DNA from: CAZBBC01 sp964489835
GTDB taxonomy: Bacteria > Calditrichota > Calditrichia > JAJRVZ01
Length of the DNA: 15,142 bases
Reading direction: 5' to 3'
NCBI GenBank assembly: GCA_964489835.1
Contig: CAZBBC010000113.1
Location: forward strand, 1 to 15,142
In this document: positions 7,092 to 14,301 of the stretch, piece by piece
Numbering within the stretch: the stretch's first letter is position 1
Layout of the letters: each line of letters starts with the position of its first letter
Program-made: the position numbers and the translations under genes
The notes under the pieces: model-generated
Databases searched by the model: none
Seen by the model: the letters and a program-made list of their open reading frames with translations, nothing else
What the model was told of the DNA's origin: nothing

Positions 7092-8156
7092 TTACCACCA
7101 GGGGGTGGGAATCGTGAGTCCCACCGCCCAGTTTGATTTGCTGTTAATCAGAAACCAGAGACCTCCGATCTGTATAAATCCGCCAACCGCTGCCCCTTCA
7201 TATGGTTCACCATTTTTTATCTCATATAATGTCGGATAGGATAGACTCCCCCCCTTAGGATTCCAGTTCTGATTATAAAAATAATACTGAAAAGTAACAC
7301 CGGCTTCGATTGACCAGCGCCCGAATGGACTGGGATGGGTCAAGCCATACATCAAGTTGATATAGTAGCTGTTTTCCGTGAACGCACCATCGAACCAGTA
7401 CTCTTTGTTCCCTTCTGGTACTACAGGCGGATCAGTGTCAAAAAAGACATAGTGATTATATCTCCAGTAGTCAAAAGGAGAAAAACCGGCACCAAGGGCA
7501 ATATATTCGCCCCACCCGGAGGCTGTTCCCAGGTTATCGGTATAATAGGCAAACCAGAATTCATAGCCCGTGCCCTGACCAACACCTAAAAAACCCCAGG
7601 GTCGTTCGTACGCAGGTTCAGCCGGGACCGGGATATCAGTACTCTTGATAATATATTTAGCCCCAAAGTATTTAAAAGCATAGATATCCCGAGCCGATAA
7701 CCGGGTATTCAGCAGTGTATCCTTATGCTGGAAGCTCACCTGCACCCGTCTGGCATTTCCAATATCCAGAAGGTCCCATTTGTTGATGCTAAAGTTAGCC
7801 GTTATCCTGTCGCCGTTCCTGCTGGCTGTCAGCAGCGGCAGACCAATTTCACTCCCATCCAAAAACAAGAGGAGCGAGTCTTCGGGGCTGATTTCAAAAG
7901 GAAACGGATGGACATTGTATTGAAAATTCAGGATATAATAAATACTCCTTTTAGTTTTTATCATACCAGGATTGAGAGAACAGCGATATGGTTTTGTCCC
8001 TCCTTCCAGATTAAAATCCAGAAAATTTCCGCGGGCCATAATACTCTCAACCTGCCCGCTGTGCATTTCCTGTACAGGCATTCCCGGAATATTGGTCTTC
8101 ACACAGCCGGTATACCACAGAATTATGAATAATGGTATGATGTATTTAAAAAACAT
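7092..8156 (-). CDS. Lipoprotein of unknown function
   Basis: A 354-aa protein that I do not recognise. The ATG at 8156 gives a short hydrophobic leader ending in WYTGC, so Cys18 would be lipidated; the residue at -3 (Tyr) is not canonical. A TTG at 8204 in frame would add 16 charged residues in front of the leader and is less likely. The N-terminal half (about 40-180) looks like a beta-sandwich with alternating hydrophobic strands. The C-terminal half is very rich in Tyr, Trp, Phe and Gly (e.g. GYEFWFAYYTDNLG, SIEAGVTFQYYFYNQNW, ends in PTPWW*), like strands of an outer-membrane or surface beta structure. The gene converges on the GH38 gene with a 23-bp gap and no clear terminator. It could be a glycan-binding surface protein of the same locus, but that is only inference from position. 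Confidence 0.75.
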   Translation of the reverse strand: MFFKYIIPLFIILWYTGCVKTNIPGMPVQEMHSGQVESIMARGNFLDFNLEGGTKPYRCSLNPGMIKTKRSIYYILNFQYNVHPFPFEISPEDSLLLFLDGSEIGLPLLTASRNGDRITANFSINKWDLLDIGNARRVQVSFQHKDTLLNTRLSARDIYAFKYFGAKYIIKSTDIPVPAEPAYERPWGFLGVGQGTGYEFWFAYYTDNLGTASGWGEYIALGAGFSPFDYWRYNHYVFFDTDPPVVPEGNKEYWFDGAFTENSYYINLMYGLTHPSPFGRWSIEAGVTFQYYFYNQNWNPKGGSLSYPTLYEIKNGEPYEGAAVGGFIQIGGLWFLINSKSNWAVGLTIPTPWW

Positions 8157-8210
8157 ATGATAATACCGCTTTCCTCTAAATACGTCACGAATTTTATTAT
8201 CCAATGGTGT

Positions 8211-8230
8211 GAACCACGAAGATCACGAAG
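8211..8230. repeat. Nonamer-type dispersed repeat (ACCACGAAG / ATCACGAAG)
   Basis: GAACCACGAAGATCACGAAG contains two imperfect 9-bp units. Sequences of this family (accacgaag-a-cacgaag) are familiar from intergenic regions of many unrelated environmental bacteria. Function is unknown. Related period-9 elements sit at 9953-9970 and 13411-13513. Confidence 0.55.
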
Positions 8231-8260
8231 TCCACTGTTATCAATTCTTAAATCAGCCTG

Positions 8261-8279
8261 TCCCGAACTTGTTTCGGGA
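8261..8279. repeat. Dispersed hairpin repeat (TCCCGAA-CTTGT-TTCGGGA)
   Basis: A perfect 7-bp stem with the loop CTTGT. It belongs by appearance to the common 'ctgaacttgtttcag' type intergenic repeat seen in many bacterial genomes. There is no T tract after it on either strand, so it is not a standard terminator. Confidence 0.6.
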
Positions 8280-8567
8280 TTAATCCTTGTTCGACATTCA
8301 AAATAGGATATAAACTCTCAGAAATGGTAACTAATAATCAATAAAGACTAAAAAAATTTGCTGCCTTTCCCACAGATCAATATAGGGTGGTCTTGCCGTC
8401 ATTTCAACACGTATTCCCAAGTTCGCCCGAATTATTCATCCTGATGGAATTCCCGGTCACCCTTCTCTTGGAAAGAAGTAGCGTCAAAATATTAATTTTT
8501 TTCTTGAATCCAATAGAAGAGTTTTTAAGTTTATGCAGGATAGTTAACAAGAAAGGGAGAAACAAAT

Positions 8568-9932
8568 ATGCCGGCACCAAATCTGATCATTTTTCTCACT
8601 GACGACCAGGGATACGCAGATCTGTCCTGTATGGGATCGACCGATCTGTTAACCCCTCATATCGATCGTCTGGCCAGCGAAGGGGTACGGTTTACAGACT
8701 GGTATTCAAATAGTCCCGTGTGCAGTCCATCCCGGGCCTCATTGCTCAGCGGACGTTATCCGGGAAATGCCGGTGTGCGCTCGATTCTTGCCGGTCATCG
8801 AACGGCAACAGGATTACCGCCACAGGTACCGACACTGGCAACCGCTTTGAAAGGCCTCGGGTATCAGACCTTGATGAGTGGCAAATGGCATCTGGGGATG
8901 AAAGAAATTTCCAGGCCACATCAGCACGGTTTCGAGCAATGGTACGGTTTTCTTGCCGGCTGCGTCGACTACTATTCACACATTTATTATTGGGATATGA
9001 ATAAACCGGGACCCGGGATAAATCCGACCCATGACCTGTGGGAAAACGGAAAGGAAATTTGGAATAACGGCCAGTACCTGACGGAAGCAATTACCAAAAA
9101 AGCAGTCGAATTCATCCATCAGGTCGCCTCTTCCGGAAAGCCATTTTTTCTCTATGTGCCCTTTAACGCCCCCCACTACCCCATGCATGCACCGGCGATA
9201 TACATGGAAAGATTTTCACATCTTCCCTGGGATCGACAGGTGATGGCGGCGATGATCAGTGCTGTTGATGACGGTATTGGAGCGATTATAACCGCTCTTG
9301 AGAAGTCAGGGCTGGCGGAAAACACCTGTACTTTTTTTACCTCCGATAATGGGCCCTCCCGCGAATCGCGTAACTGGCTGGACGGTACCCTGGATCCGTA
9401 CTATGGTGGTACCACCGGCCAACTAAAAGGACATAAATTCAGCCTGTATGAAGGGGGGATCCGGGTGCCCGGTATTCTGCACTGGCCTTCCCGCATACCT
9501 CCGGGAACTACATTCAACATCCCCTGTGCCTCCATGGATATCTTCCCTACATTTCTGACTGCAGCCGGTGGTACACCCGCGGATTATGAGCTGGATGGTA
9601 TTAATCTGCTTCCCTACGTTTGTGAGCGTATGGTACCCGCGGAACGCGATTTGTTCTGGGAAATGGAGAACCAGACAGCGGTCCGGCGCGGTCCGTGGAA
9701 GCTTGTACTCAACGGACAACTGGTTGAAGGGGCCACCGCGGATACGGCCGTGCATCTTTCAAATCTCGATGAAGACATGGGTGAAAAAGTAAACCTGAAC
9801 AAGTCGCAGGATAAAATAGCAGCGCAGATGAAAACCACTGCCGAGAATTGGCGTAAAGGAATCGAAGAGAGATGGCAAAAGGAATTTTCTCCCGAAAACC
9901 AGGGCACCGTGACCTTCCCGTCGTCAACTTAA
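8568..9932 (+). CDS. Type I (formylglycine-dependent) sulfatase without signal peptide
   Basis: A 454-aa arylsulfatase-type enzyme (alkaline phosphatase superfamily). The metal-binding IFLTDDQGY comes first (Asp12, Asp13). The sulfatase signature CSPSRASLLSGR has Cys52 as the residue to be converted to formylglycine. SGKWHLG (Lys106, His108), FNAPHYP (His203), FTSDNG (Asp260, Asn261) and LKGHKFSLYEGGIRVP follow in the usual order, so all visible active-site positions are intact. It is predicted to hydrolyse a sulfate ester, probably on a saccharide. The ATG at 8568 follows AAAGGGAG, and an in-frame TAG at 8541 rules out a longer N-terminus. The protein therefore begins directly with the catalytic core and should be cytoplasmic, unlike most family members. 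A maturase is needed but none is visible here. The gene stands alone after a 411-bp spacer. Confidence 0.93.
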   Translation: MPAPNLIIFLTDDQGYADLSCMGSTDLLTPHIDRLASEGVRFTDWYSNSPVCSPSRASLLSGRYPGNAGVRSILAGHRTATGLPPQVPTLATALKGLGYQTLMSGKWHLGMKEISRPHQHGFEQWYGFLAGCVDYYSHIYYWDMNKPGPGINPTHDLWENGKEIWNNGQYLTEAITKKAVEFIHQVASSGKPFFLYVPFNAPHYPMHAPAIYMERFSHLPWDRQVMAAMISAVDDGIGAIITALEKSGLAENTCTFFTSDNGPSRESRNWLDGTLDPYYGGTTGQLKGHKFSLYEGGIRVPGILHWPSRIPPGTTFNIPCASMDIFPTFLTAAGGTPADYELDGINLLPYVCERMVPAERDLFWEMENQTAVRRGPWKLVLNGQLVEGATADTAVHLSNLDEDMGEKVNLNKSQDKIAAQMKTTAENWRKGIEERWQKEFSPENQGTVTFPSST

Positions 9933-9952
9933 CTACTTGAAAGATCTTATTT

Positions 9953-9978
9953 AACCGCAAGGACACAAGGTTTTTTTT
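9953..9978 (+). repeat. Period-9 dispersed repeat with T tract after the sulfatase
   Basis: AACCGCAAGGACACAAGG is followed directly by eight T. It resembles the widespread 'aaccgcaaagacgcaaag' intergenic repeat. With AACC/GGTT pairing and the T tract it might act as a weak terminator for the sulfatase gene, 20 bp after its stop, but the 4-bp stem is poor. Confidence 0.45.
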
Positions 9979-10184
9979 AATTTTATTGTACAAACACCCC
10001 CCGTCAAAGTCGGGATTCTCTGAATTAAATAACCATTTTCCCGAGAGGTATTACTGAGGTGATAAATCATATTTTTCATAAGAAAGTCTTTGATATATAG
10101 CCTTAATATGACAGATTCGTCACATCATCCGGTATAAAGACTATGTAAAATTATAAGTGCGATCTTAAAATTATTACATTTTAA

Positions 10185-10211
10185 TGGGCATATATCGCCC
10201 ACGTTTTTTTT
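10185..10211 (+). terminator. Possible Rho-independent terminator
   Basis: TGGGC-ATATATC-GCCCA forms a 5-bp GC-rich stem, then CG and eight T. It lies about 250 bp after the sulfatase stop and 190 bp before the TolB-like gene, so it could end an extended sulfatase transcript. The stem is short, so this is moderate evidence only. Confidence 0.4.
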
Positions 10212-10401
10212 CTATTACTGCTGGTGAATAATCAAACATAGAATGGGGAATATTACGATTTAATTAAGTCAAGATAACCGGTATCTTACTATTCCTGAGA
10301 GCAGACATTGCCATCCGAATTGTGAACAGCATTTTCAATATATACCGGTAAGTGCCGATTGCCAATTTTTTTAAAATGTTCCTTTAACGGCGGGTTTTTG
10401 T

Positions 10402-12282
10402 ATGAGAGTATATCTCCTTTTTTCAGCTATTCTACTGGTTACTTTCCATTCATGCGAAAATCCTTCAAATCCCTGGAAAGTAAAAAGAGATTATCAGTTC
10501 CCTAATGTTGAAGTAACAAATTTAGAAAGTAATCGTGTTGTAGCAGGAATTGTTGAGATTAAATGCCAGGCCAGTGATGATGTCGGCATTTATCGCGTTG
10601 AATTAATTGTCGATGGTGTCCCTACGGGAAGTTTTGATGAAAAAGCGCCTTATATTTTATCATGGGATACCCGATCATATAAAAAAGACTCTCATCACAA
10701 TATTATCGTAAAAGTGATTGATTTATTTAGTCATGTCGCCTACAGTGATACGCTTATTCTCATTGTTAACAACTCATCAAATCCACCAACCATCCCTACA
10801 GATATTTGTGATATCACTTATAACCGAACACAAATTATAATAAAATGGCACAAGACACAGGCCCCCATGTTTGCTTATTATGAATTATTTCACTCTCTTT
10901 CATTTTATGGGCAAAAGAATTCACTGGCAATCAAATCATCGGTTATAGACACAACACAAGGTTTAACCGGGCTCGATCCAAACCAGATGAACTGGTTTTG
11001 GATAGCCATTATGGATACACTGGGATATCAAGTCACCGGTAGTGGGCATTTATTCAGGAATTTTCCGCCCGCGTCATCAACCATATTCCCGATTCTATAT
11101 CAAGAGAATACCTTTACCGTTGAATGGTCAAAAAACACAGACGATGATTTTCTGGCTTACGAACTGTATGAATCGACCAGCTCCCAGATGGAGCAAGCAC
11201 AATTGTTATACCGCACCGAAGATAAAAGTGACACTGTTTTTATTGTCCAGAACATCCCTAACGATGAATTCAGATATTATCAGGTAAAAACCATTGATTT
11301 TGGCAATTTAATTGCCCCCAGTGTTCCCAGGGGAGCATCATCCTATTTGAGAATAGTCTATAAAATGTATCAGTCATATAAGTATGAGCTATATATTATG
11401 GATATTGAAGGACAAGACAAACTTCGGCTGGCGAATAATTCTGTTTCGAATCATAATCCTGATTTCTCTCCGGATGGATCTAAGATAGTCTATGATGCCA
11501 GCATTAGCGGAAACAGAGATATTTATATGATGAATATCATAGGGAAAGACAGAAAACGATTGACATCCGCTAATGGTGATGATACAAGGCCACAATTTTC
11601 CAATGACGGTTCAAAAATAGTATATACTTCTAAAAGAGATGGTAATTACGAGATCTATATTATGAATAATGACGGTAGTGATCAAAGGAGATTAACAATA
11701 CATGATGAGGCAGATGTAGATCCGGTTTTCTCCTACGATGATTCCAAAATTGTATTTATTTCTTATCGGGATTCAGTCACAAACCTGTTTCTCATTGATC
11801 TGGATACTTTTGATGAAATTCAACTGACGAATAATGATGTGTATGATATTGTAGATGTTAAGTATTCTCCCCTCGAAGACAAAGTAATATATGTCTCCTC
11901 AGATGCTGCTGGACCACTAATTAAGATGGATCTCCATATTTTGGATATTCCCACCATGACATCACAAAATCTAACCGATATGGAATCAGATGTGCTTAAC
12001 CATGAACCTGTTTTTACGCTAGATGGTCAGAACATTATTTACCTGTCGAACAATGATATTTACATGATAGATATTTATGGTCAGAATAAGCGACAAATCG
12101 CCAGTGAAATTAGTGATATGGACGGCCCGGATATATCCTACGATGGTAAATTCATAGTATTTCTGTCTTATAAATATGGTGGTGAGGATATTTTTACCAT
12201 TAATCTGGATGATTTACAATGGAACCGCTTAACTGACGGTGGTTTTCCAAAAATTAATATTAAATTTCAGCGTCGCAGATAA
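10402..12282 (+). CDS. Lipoprotein with Ig/FN3-like domains and TolB-like PD40 propeller
   Basis: A 626-aa lipoprotein. The leader ends in the lipobox VTFHSC (Cys18). Residues about 34-122 match a bacterial Ig-like domain (ASDDVGIYRVELIVDG...APYILSWDT...VKVIDLFSH). Residues about 130-315 hold two FN3-like repeats, each with a 'W.....P/D.DFLAYELY' type core. From about 316 to the end there is a six-bladed propeller of TolB/WD40-like PD40 repeats: NPDFSPDGSKIVYDA (352), RPQFSNDGSKIVYTS (396), DPVFSYDDSKIVFIS (440), a degenerate DVKYSPLEDKVIYVS (485), EPVFTLDGQNIIYLS (535) and GPDISYDGKFIVFLS (575). The blades alternate with DIYMMNIIGKDRKRLT-type strands. Such proteins act in the periplasm or at the cell surface, usually in binding. 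It is not the TolB of the Tol-Pal system because the N-terminal TolB domain is missing. Only GGCGGG precedes the ATG, so the ribosome site is weak. Confidence 0.88.
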   Translation: MRVYLLFSAILLVTFHSCENPSNPWKVKRDYQFPNVEVTNLESNRVVAGIVEIKCQASDDVGIYRVELIVDGVPTGSFDEKAPYILSWDTRSYKKDSHHNIIVKVIDLFSHVAYSDTLILIVNNSSNPPTIPTDICDITYNRTQIIIKWHKTQAPMFAYYELFHSLSFYGQKNSLAIKSSVIDTTQGLTGLDPNQMNWFWIAIMDTLGYQVTGSGHLFRNFPPASSTIFPILYQENTFTVEWSKNTDDDFLAYELYESTSSQMEQAQLLYRTEDKSDTVFIVQNIPNDEFRYYQVKTIDFGNLIAPSVPRGASSYLRIVYKMYQSYKYELYIMDIEGQDKLRLANNSVSNHNPDFSPDGSKIVYDASISGNRDIYMMNIIGKDRKRLTSANGDDTRPQFSNDGSKIVYTSKRDGNYEIYIMNNDGSDQRRLTIHDEADVDPVFSYDDSKIVFISYRDSVTNLFLIDLDTFDEIQLTNNDVYDIVDVKYSPLEDKVIYVSSDAAGPLIKMDLHILDIPTMTSQNLTDMESDVLNHEPVFTLDGQNIIYLSNNDIYMIDIYGQNKRQIASEISDMDGPDISYDGKFIVFLSYKYGGEDIFTINLDDLQWNRLTDGGFPKINIKFQRRR

Positions 12283-12335
12283 AACAAATAAATCATAGAT
12301 ACAGGAAAAAAATCATACCATTTTATGGGGTTATT

Positions 12336-12929
12336 ATGAAAAAAATTATCCTGGTTTTATGTGTCTGTGTGTCCTCCCTGATGGCAGATGACATATATTT
12401 CAAAAACGGATGCAAGATCCTTAATGTTCGGGTAGTTAAATTCGGTGAGCAAGAATTAGTAATACAAAAATCTGATGAAAAATGGGTAAAGATTGAATTA
12501 CCTTTAGTAGATAGTTTATCATGGAAAGCAATGAATTCTGATAAATCCTCAATTCTTGAAAACTGTGCCGAATTTAATAGAATAACAAAATCCTGGTATG
12601 ATATTTCGTATAATCCCGGGATTTTGGACACACCATTAAGAACGCCATCAGAGAAAAGACCCTATATTTATTTACTGCCTGTGAGTGTTATTGCTTTCGC
12701 TTTAGCTTATGATTACTATGATCAGGGACGTGATCTCAGTGACTTTATTGGTCAGCTAGAACATGATTATGTCGGCAATTCTGAAACCGATCTTAAAGCG
12801 CAAATGAATCAAAAATATATTATTTCTGGTATTTTAGTAGTCGCCGGGCTGGTAAATACATACTTCGCGATTAAACCGATTGAAATTGTTGCCAAAGATA
12901 ATATGATGGGCATCACCTATCATTTTTAA
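12336..12929 (+). CDS. Exported protein with two predicted TM segments, unknown function
   Basis: A 197-aa protein with an N-terminal signal peptide (MKKIILVLCVCVSSLMA), followed by DDIYFKNGCKILNVRVVKFGEQELVIQ. This 'D.I..KNG..I...V' beta segment is a recurrent start of exported proteins in FCB bacteria. Two hydrophobic stretches (about residues 109-125, YIYLLPVSVIAFALAYD, and 162-180, IISGILVVAGLVNTYFAI) are probably membrane-spanning, separated by an acidic, soluble loop. It starts 53 bp after the propeller lipoprotein with GGGG about 8 nt before the ATG, so the two may be co-transcribed. The family is not recognised beyond this and no function is proposed. Confidence 0.75.
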   Translation: MKKIILVLCVCVSSLMADDIYFKNGCKILNVRVVKFGEQELVIQKSDEKWVKIELPLVDSLSWKAMNSDKSSILENCAEFNRITKSWYDISYNPGILDTPLRTPSEKRPYIYLLPVSVIAFALAYDYYDQGRDLSDFIGQLEHDYVGNSETDLKAQMNQKYIISGILVVAGLVNTYFAIKPIEIVAKDNMMGITYHF

Positions 12930-12993
12930 TTCACCGTTATAAGCACAAAGAACCGGTAAAGTGAAGAATAGTAACCAACAATGGAGGTATAAA

Positions 12994-13085
12994 ATGAAAC
13001 AGGTGCTGATTATTATTGGTCTAATATTTTAAAAAAGTGCGGATTACCGGGAACTCATGATAAAACGATGGGTACTAGTAATTAA
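12994..13085 (+). pseudogene. Probable remnant of a small lipoprotein gene
   Basis: An ideal Shine-Dalgarno (GGAGG, 12983-12987, spacing 6) precedes ATG 12994, which opens MKQVLIIIGLIF and then hits TAA at 13030-13032. Shifting by one base inside the T4-A6 run (13027-13036) lets the reading continue as LKKCGLPGTHDKTMGTSN to a stop at 13085. The joined product would be a classic lipoprotein leader: Lys, hydrophobic core, then Cys. The simplest reading is that a single base was lost from a homopolymeric run. Alternatives are a genuine 12-residue hydrophobic peptide, or a sequencing error making a roughly 30-aa lipoprotein appear broken. Confidence 0.4.
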
Positions 13086-13410
13086 TGATCAATAATAAAT
13101 GATCATTTAAATACGAACTTCATTTCGCAGGCTACTTCTAAATAAGGCACATTGACACTCATGGCTTATTGAGCACTCAACCTTCATTGTTTTCTGGGTT
13201 TTCGCGAGATTATTCACAATACGGCGGACTCTAATACTCAAATCTTACTGTTACTACTTCATCATTATTTTAAGCATTTTCGTTCACTTTTAACTTTAGT
13301 CACTTGCAGTTTAGCGCAAAATGCTAGTGTAGTCAAAAACTTTTTTGATTAACAAAATCTTTACTAATCTGTATAATTCATTTCTCGCGACGGCGTAGCG
13401 ATATTTATAG

Positions 13411-13513
13411 AACACGGATGACGCAGATTATCCGGCATAGCCGGACACGGATTAAAACTAAAATAAAAATAATTTTTAAATAAAATCCGTGATAATCCGT
13501 GAAATCCGTGGAC
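13411..13513. repeat. Large inverted period-9 repeat (CGGAT / ATCCG type)
   Basis: The left arm (13411-13456, ACACGGATGACGCAGATTATC ... ACACGGATT) and the right arm (13483-13513, AATCCGTGATAATCCGTGAAATCCGTGG) are imperfect reverse complements around a 26-bp A/T-rich centre. Within each arm the unit ATCCGTG(N)2 repeats about every 9 bp. The left arm is interrupted by CCGGCATAGCCGG, itself a 5-bp-stem hairpin. This is the familiar 'cacggat...aatccgtg' dispersed repeat of many environmental genomes. Confidence 0.65.
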
Positions 13514-13580
13514 TATTTTTTCTTTAATTGCAGCATCGTTGCGTTATGAATAAATCATGTTAAATATATAAGGAGCACAA

Positions 13581-13928
13581 ATGTTACGTGTTATAACACT
13601 ATTTTTCATTTTTGCTTATAGTCCCCATTTAATCGCAGGCTCTGGTGAAAATCCACTGAAGCAAATACCTTCGGATACGCTAAATGCTTATCTAAAAGAG
13701 GTTAATAAGCTAAAGGAGAAAATCCTAAAAACGCCGGTGATAACCTATTCACAATCCGGGGTTGAATGCCACATACTGATTGCTAAACCCAATCCTGGAA
13801 TAGACTATAAGATTCTTCAGGTGGTCCCGGACAAACGAATGGACTTTAAAAGCCTCAAAAGTGATTTAATAAAAAGAAAAGCGCTTAAAATTCCGGAATT
13901 GAATGAGTATGAATCCCCTTTAAAATAA
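13581..13928 (+). CDS. Small secreted protein, unknown function
   Basis: A 115-aa protein with a good Shine-Dalgarno (AAGGAG, 13570-13575, spacing 5). The signal peptide is MLRVITLFFIFAYSPHLIAG, with probable cleavage at about residue 19-21. The mature part of about 95 residues is rich in Lys and Pro. It has a helical, charged segment (DTLNAYLKEVNKLKEKIL) and then a beta-like segment ECHILIAKPNPGIDYKILQVV. It has one cysteine and no recognised motif. It stands alone between two repeat-rich spacers; location is likely periplasmic or extracellular. Confidence 0.65.
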   Translation: MLRVITLFFIFAYSPHLIAGSGENPLKQIPSDTLNAYLKEVNKLKEKILKTPVITYSQSGVECHILIAKPNPGIDYKILQVVPDKRMDFKSLKSDLIKRKALKIPELNEYESPLK

Positions 13929-14007
13929 TTAGTTAGAAATTCTCCGTAATGCGTGACGAAAAGATTTTTTTCTGTTGGGGTGCAACGTTATAAGGCACAA
14001 AAAAATA

Positions 14008-14074
14008 GGCGAATTTTCGTCCGAGCCACTCAGTATTACATTTACCATTGAACGTGAGCGAGTTTAAATTCGCC
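14008..14074. repeat. Inverted repeat GGCGAATTT / AAATTCGCC
   Basis: Nine-base arms at 14008-14016 and 14066-14074 flank a 49-bp centre. The element abuts the strong hairpin at 14087-14116, and both may be parts of one dispersed repetitive unit. Confidence 0.4.
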
Positions 14075-14086
14075 AAGGGCCTTTTT

Positions 14087-14116
14087 GCTTACTTTTTGGC
14101 CAGTCAAAAAGTAAGC
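14087..14116. repeat. Strong hairpin repeat (GCTTACTTTTTG ... CAAAAAGTAAGC)
   Basis: A perfect 12-bp stem (14087-14098 with 14105-14116) encloses the loop GCCAGT and is preceded by GGGCCTTTTT. The motif 'gcttactttttg-N-caaaaagtaagc' resembles a common dispersed intergenic hairpin of many bacterial genomes. It has no proper T tract on the plus strand, so a terminator role is doubtful. Confidence 0.6.
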
Positions 14117-14209
14117 CGCCGGAGGCAAATAAAATGTTTGCTTATAATTGATGACTTTAATCAAAACAATCAATCCATTTTATAATTTTTTGAAATCTGT
14201 CTTTAATTG

Positions 14210-14244
14210 TACAAATTTGTATACGTGCCTATAAATTTTATAAT
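14210..14244 (+). promoter_or_regulatory. Putative promoter with overlapping palindrome for the Cys-rich lipoprotein
   Basis: TTGTAT (14217-14222) and TATAAT (14239-14244) are separated by 16 bp, a good sigma-70-like pair about 58 bp upstream of the start codon. The perfect 12-bp palindrome TACAAATTTGTA (14210-14221) overlaps the -35 box, where a bound regulator would block transcription. Confidence 0.5.
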
Positions 14245-14301
14245 AGAGACCCTTAGGATTTGGCTAAGCCACCATTATAAATTTTAGGAGATAATTACAA
14301 A

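Larger units (their letters stand above)
8157..8567. other. Repeat-bearing intergenic region upstream of the sulfatase
   Basis: This 411-bp spacer lies between divergent genes. It contains a nonamer-type repeat (8211-8230) and a hairpin repeat (8261-8279), then about 270 bp of AT-rich sequence with no clear gene or promoter. A 71-codon open frame starting at 8387 runs into the sulfatase in another frame and has no protein-like character or ribosome binding site. Confidence 0.6.
9933..10401. other. Intergenic region with repeat and terminator-like hairpin
   Basis: This 469-bp spacer shows no credible gene. It holds a period-9 repeat followed by eight T (9953-9978), a terminator-like hairpin (10185-10211), and a pair of ACCGGT palindromes: AAGATA-ACCGG-TATCTT at 10271-10287 and TACCGGTA at 10343-10350. 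The arms ACCGGTAT (10277-10284) and ATACCGGT (10342-10349) could be an operator pair or inverted repeat in front of the TolB-like gene. Confidence 0.5.
12930..13580. other. Long intergenic region with gene remnant and repeats
   Basis: This 651-bp stretch has no intact gene of normal length. From left to right it holds the lipoprotein remnant (12994-13085), a 14-bp palindrome TAAATGATCATTTA (13096-13109), about 300 bp of AT-rich sequence with weak inverted repeats (e.g. CACTTGCA / TGCTAGTG arms near 13300-13330), and a large period-9 repeat hairpin (13411-13513). It looks like a site where genes have decayed and repeats accumulated. Confidence 0.55.
13929..14301. other. Repeat-rich intergenic region before the Cys-rich lipoprotein
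   Basis: This 373-bp spacer contains a composite repeat at about 14008-14116 (an outer 9-bp inverted repeat and an inner 12-bp hairpin) and a promoter with an overlapping palindrome at 14210-14244. A 5'-leader follows with a short CTTAG/CTAAG hairpin and an 11-bp direct repeat, TATAAATTTTA, at 14230-14240 and 14276-14286. No gene is seen. Confidence 0.55.

Noticed and set aside
8387..8602. 71-codon ORF upstream of the sulfatase
   Set aside because: No ribosome site; low-complexity AT-rich translation; ends inside the sulfatase in another frame.
13027..13037. Programmed -1 frameshift at the T4-A6 run
   Set aside because: The A-AAA-AAG heptamer is in the wrong frame for slippage from the upstream reading frame, and the product would be only about 30 residues; gene decay is simpler.
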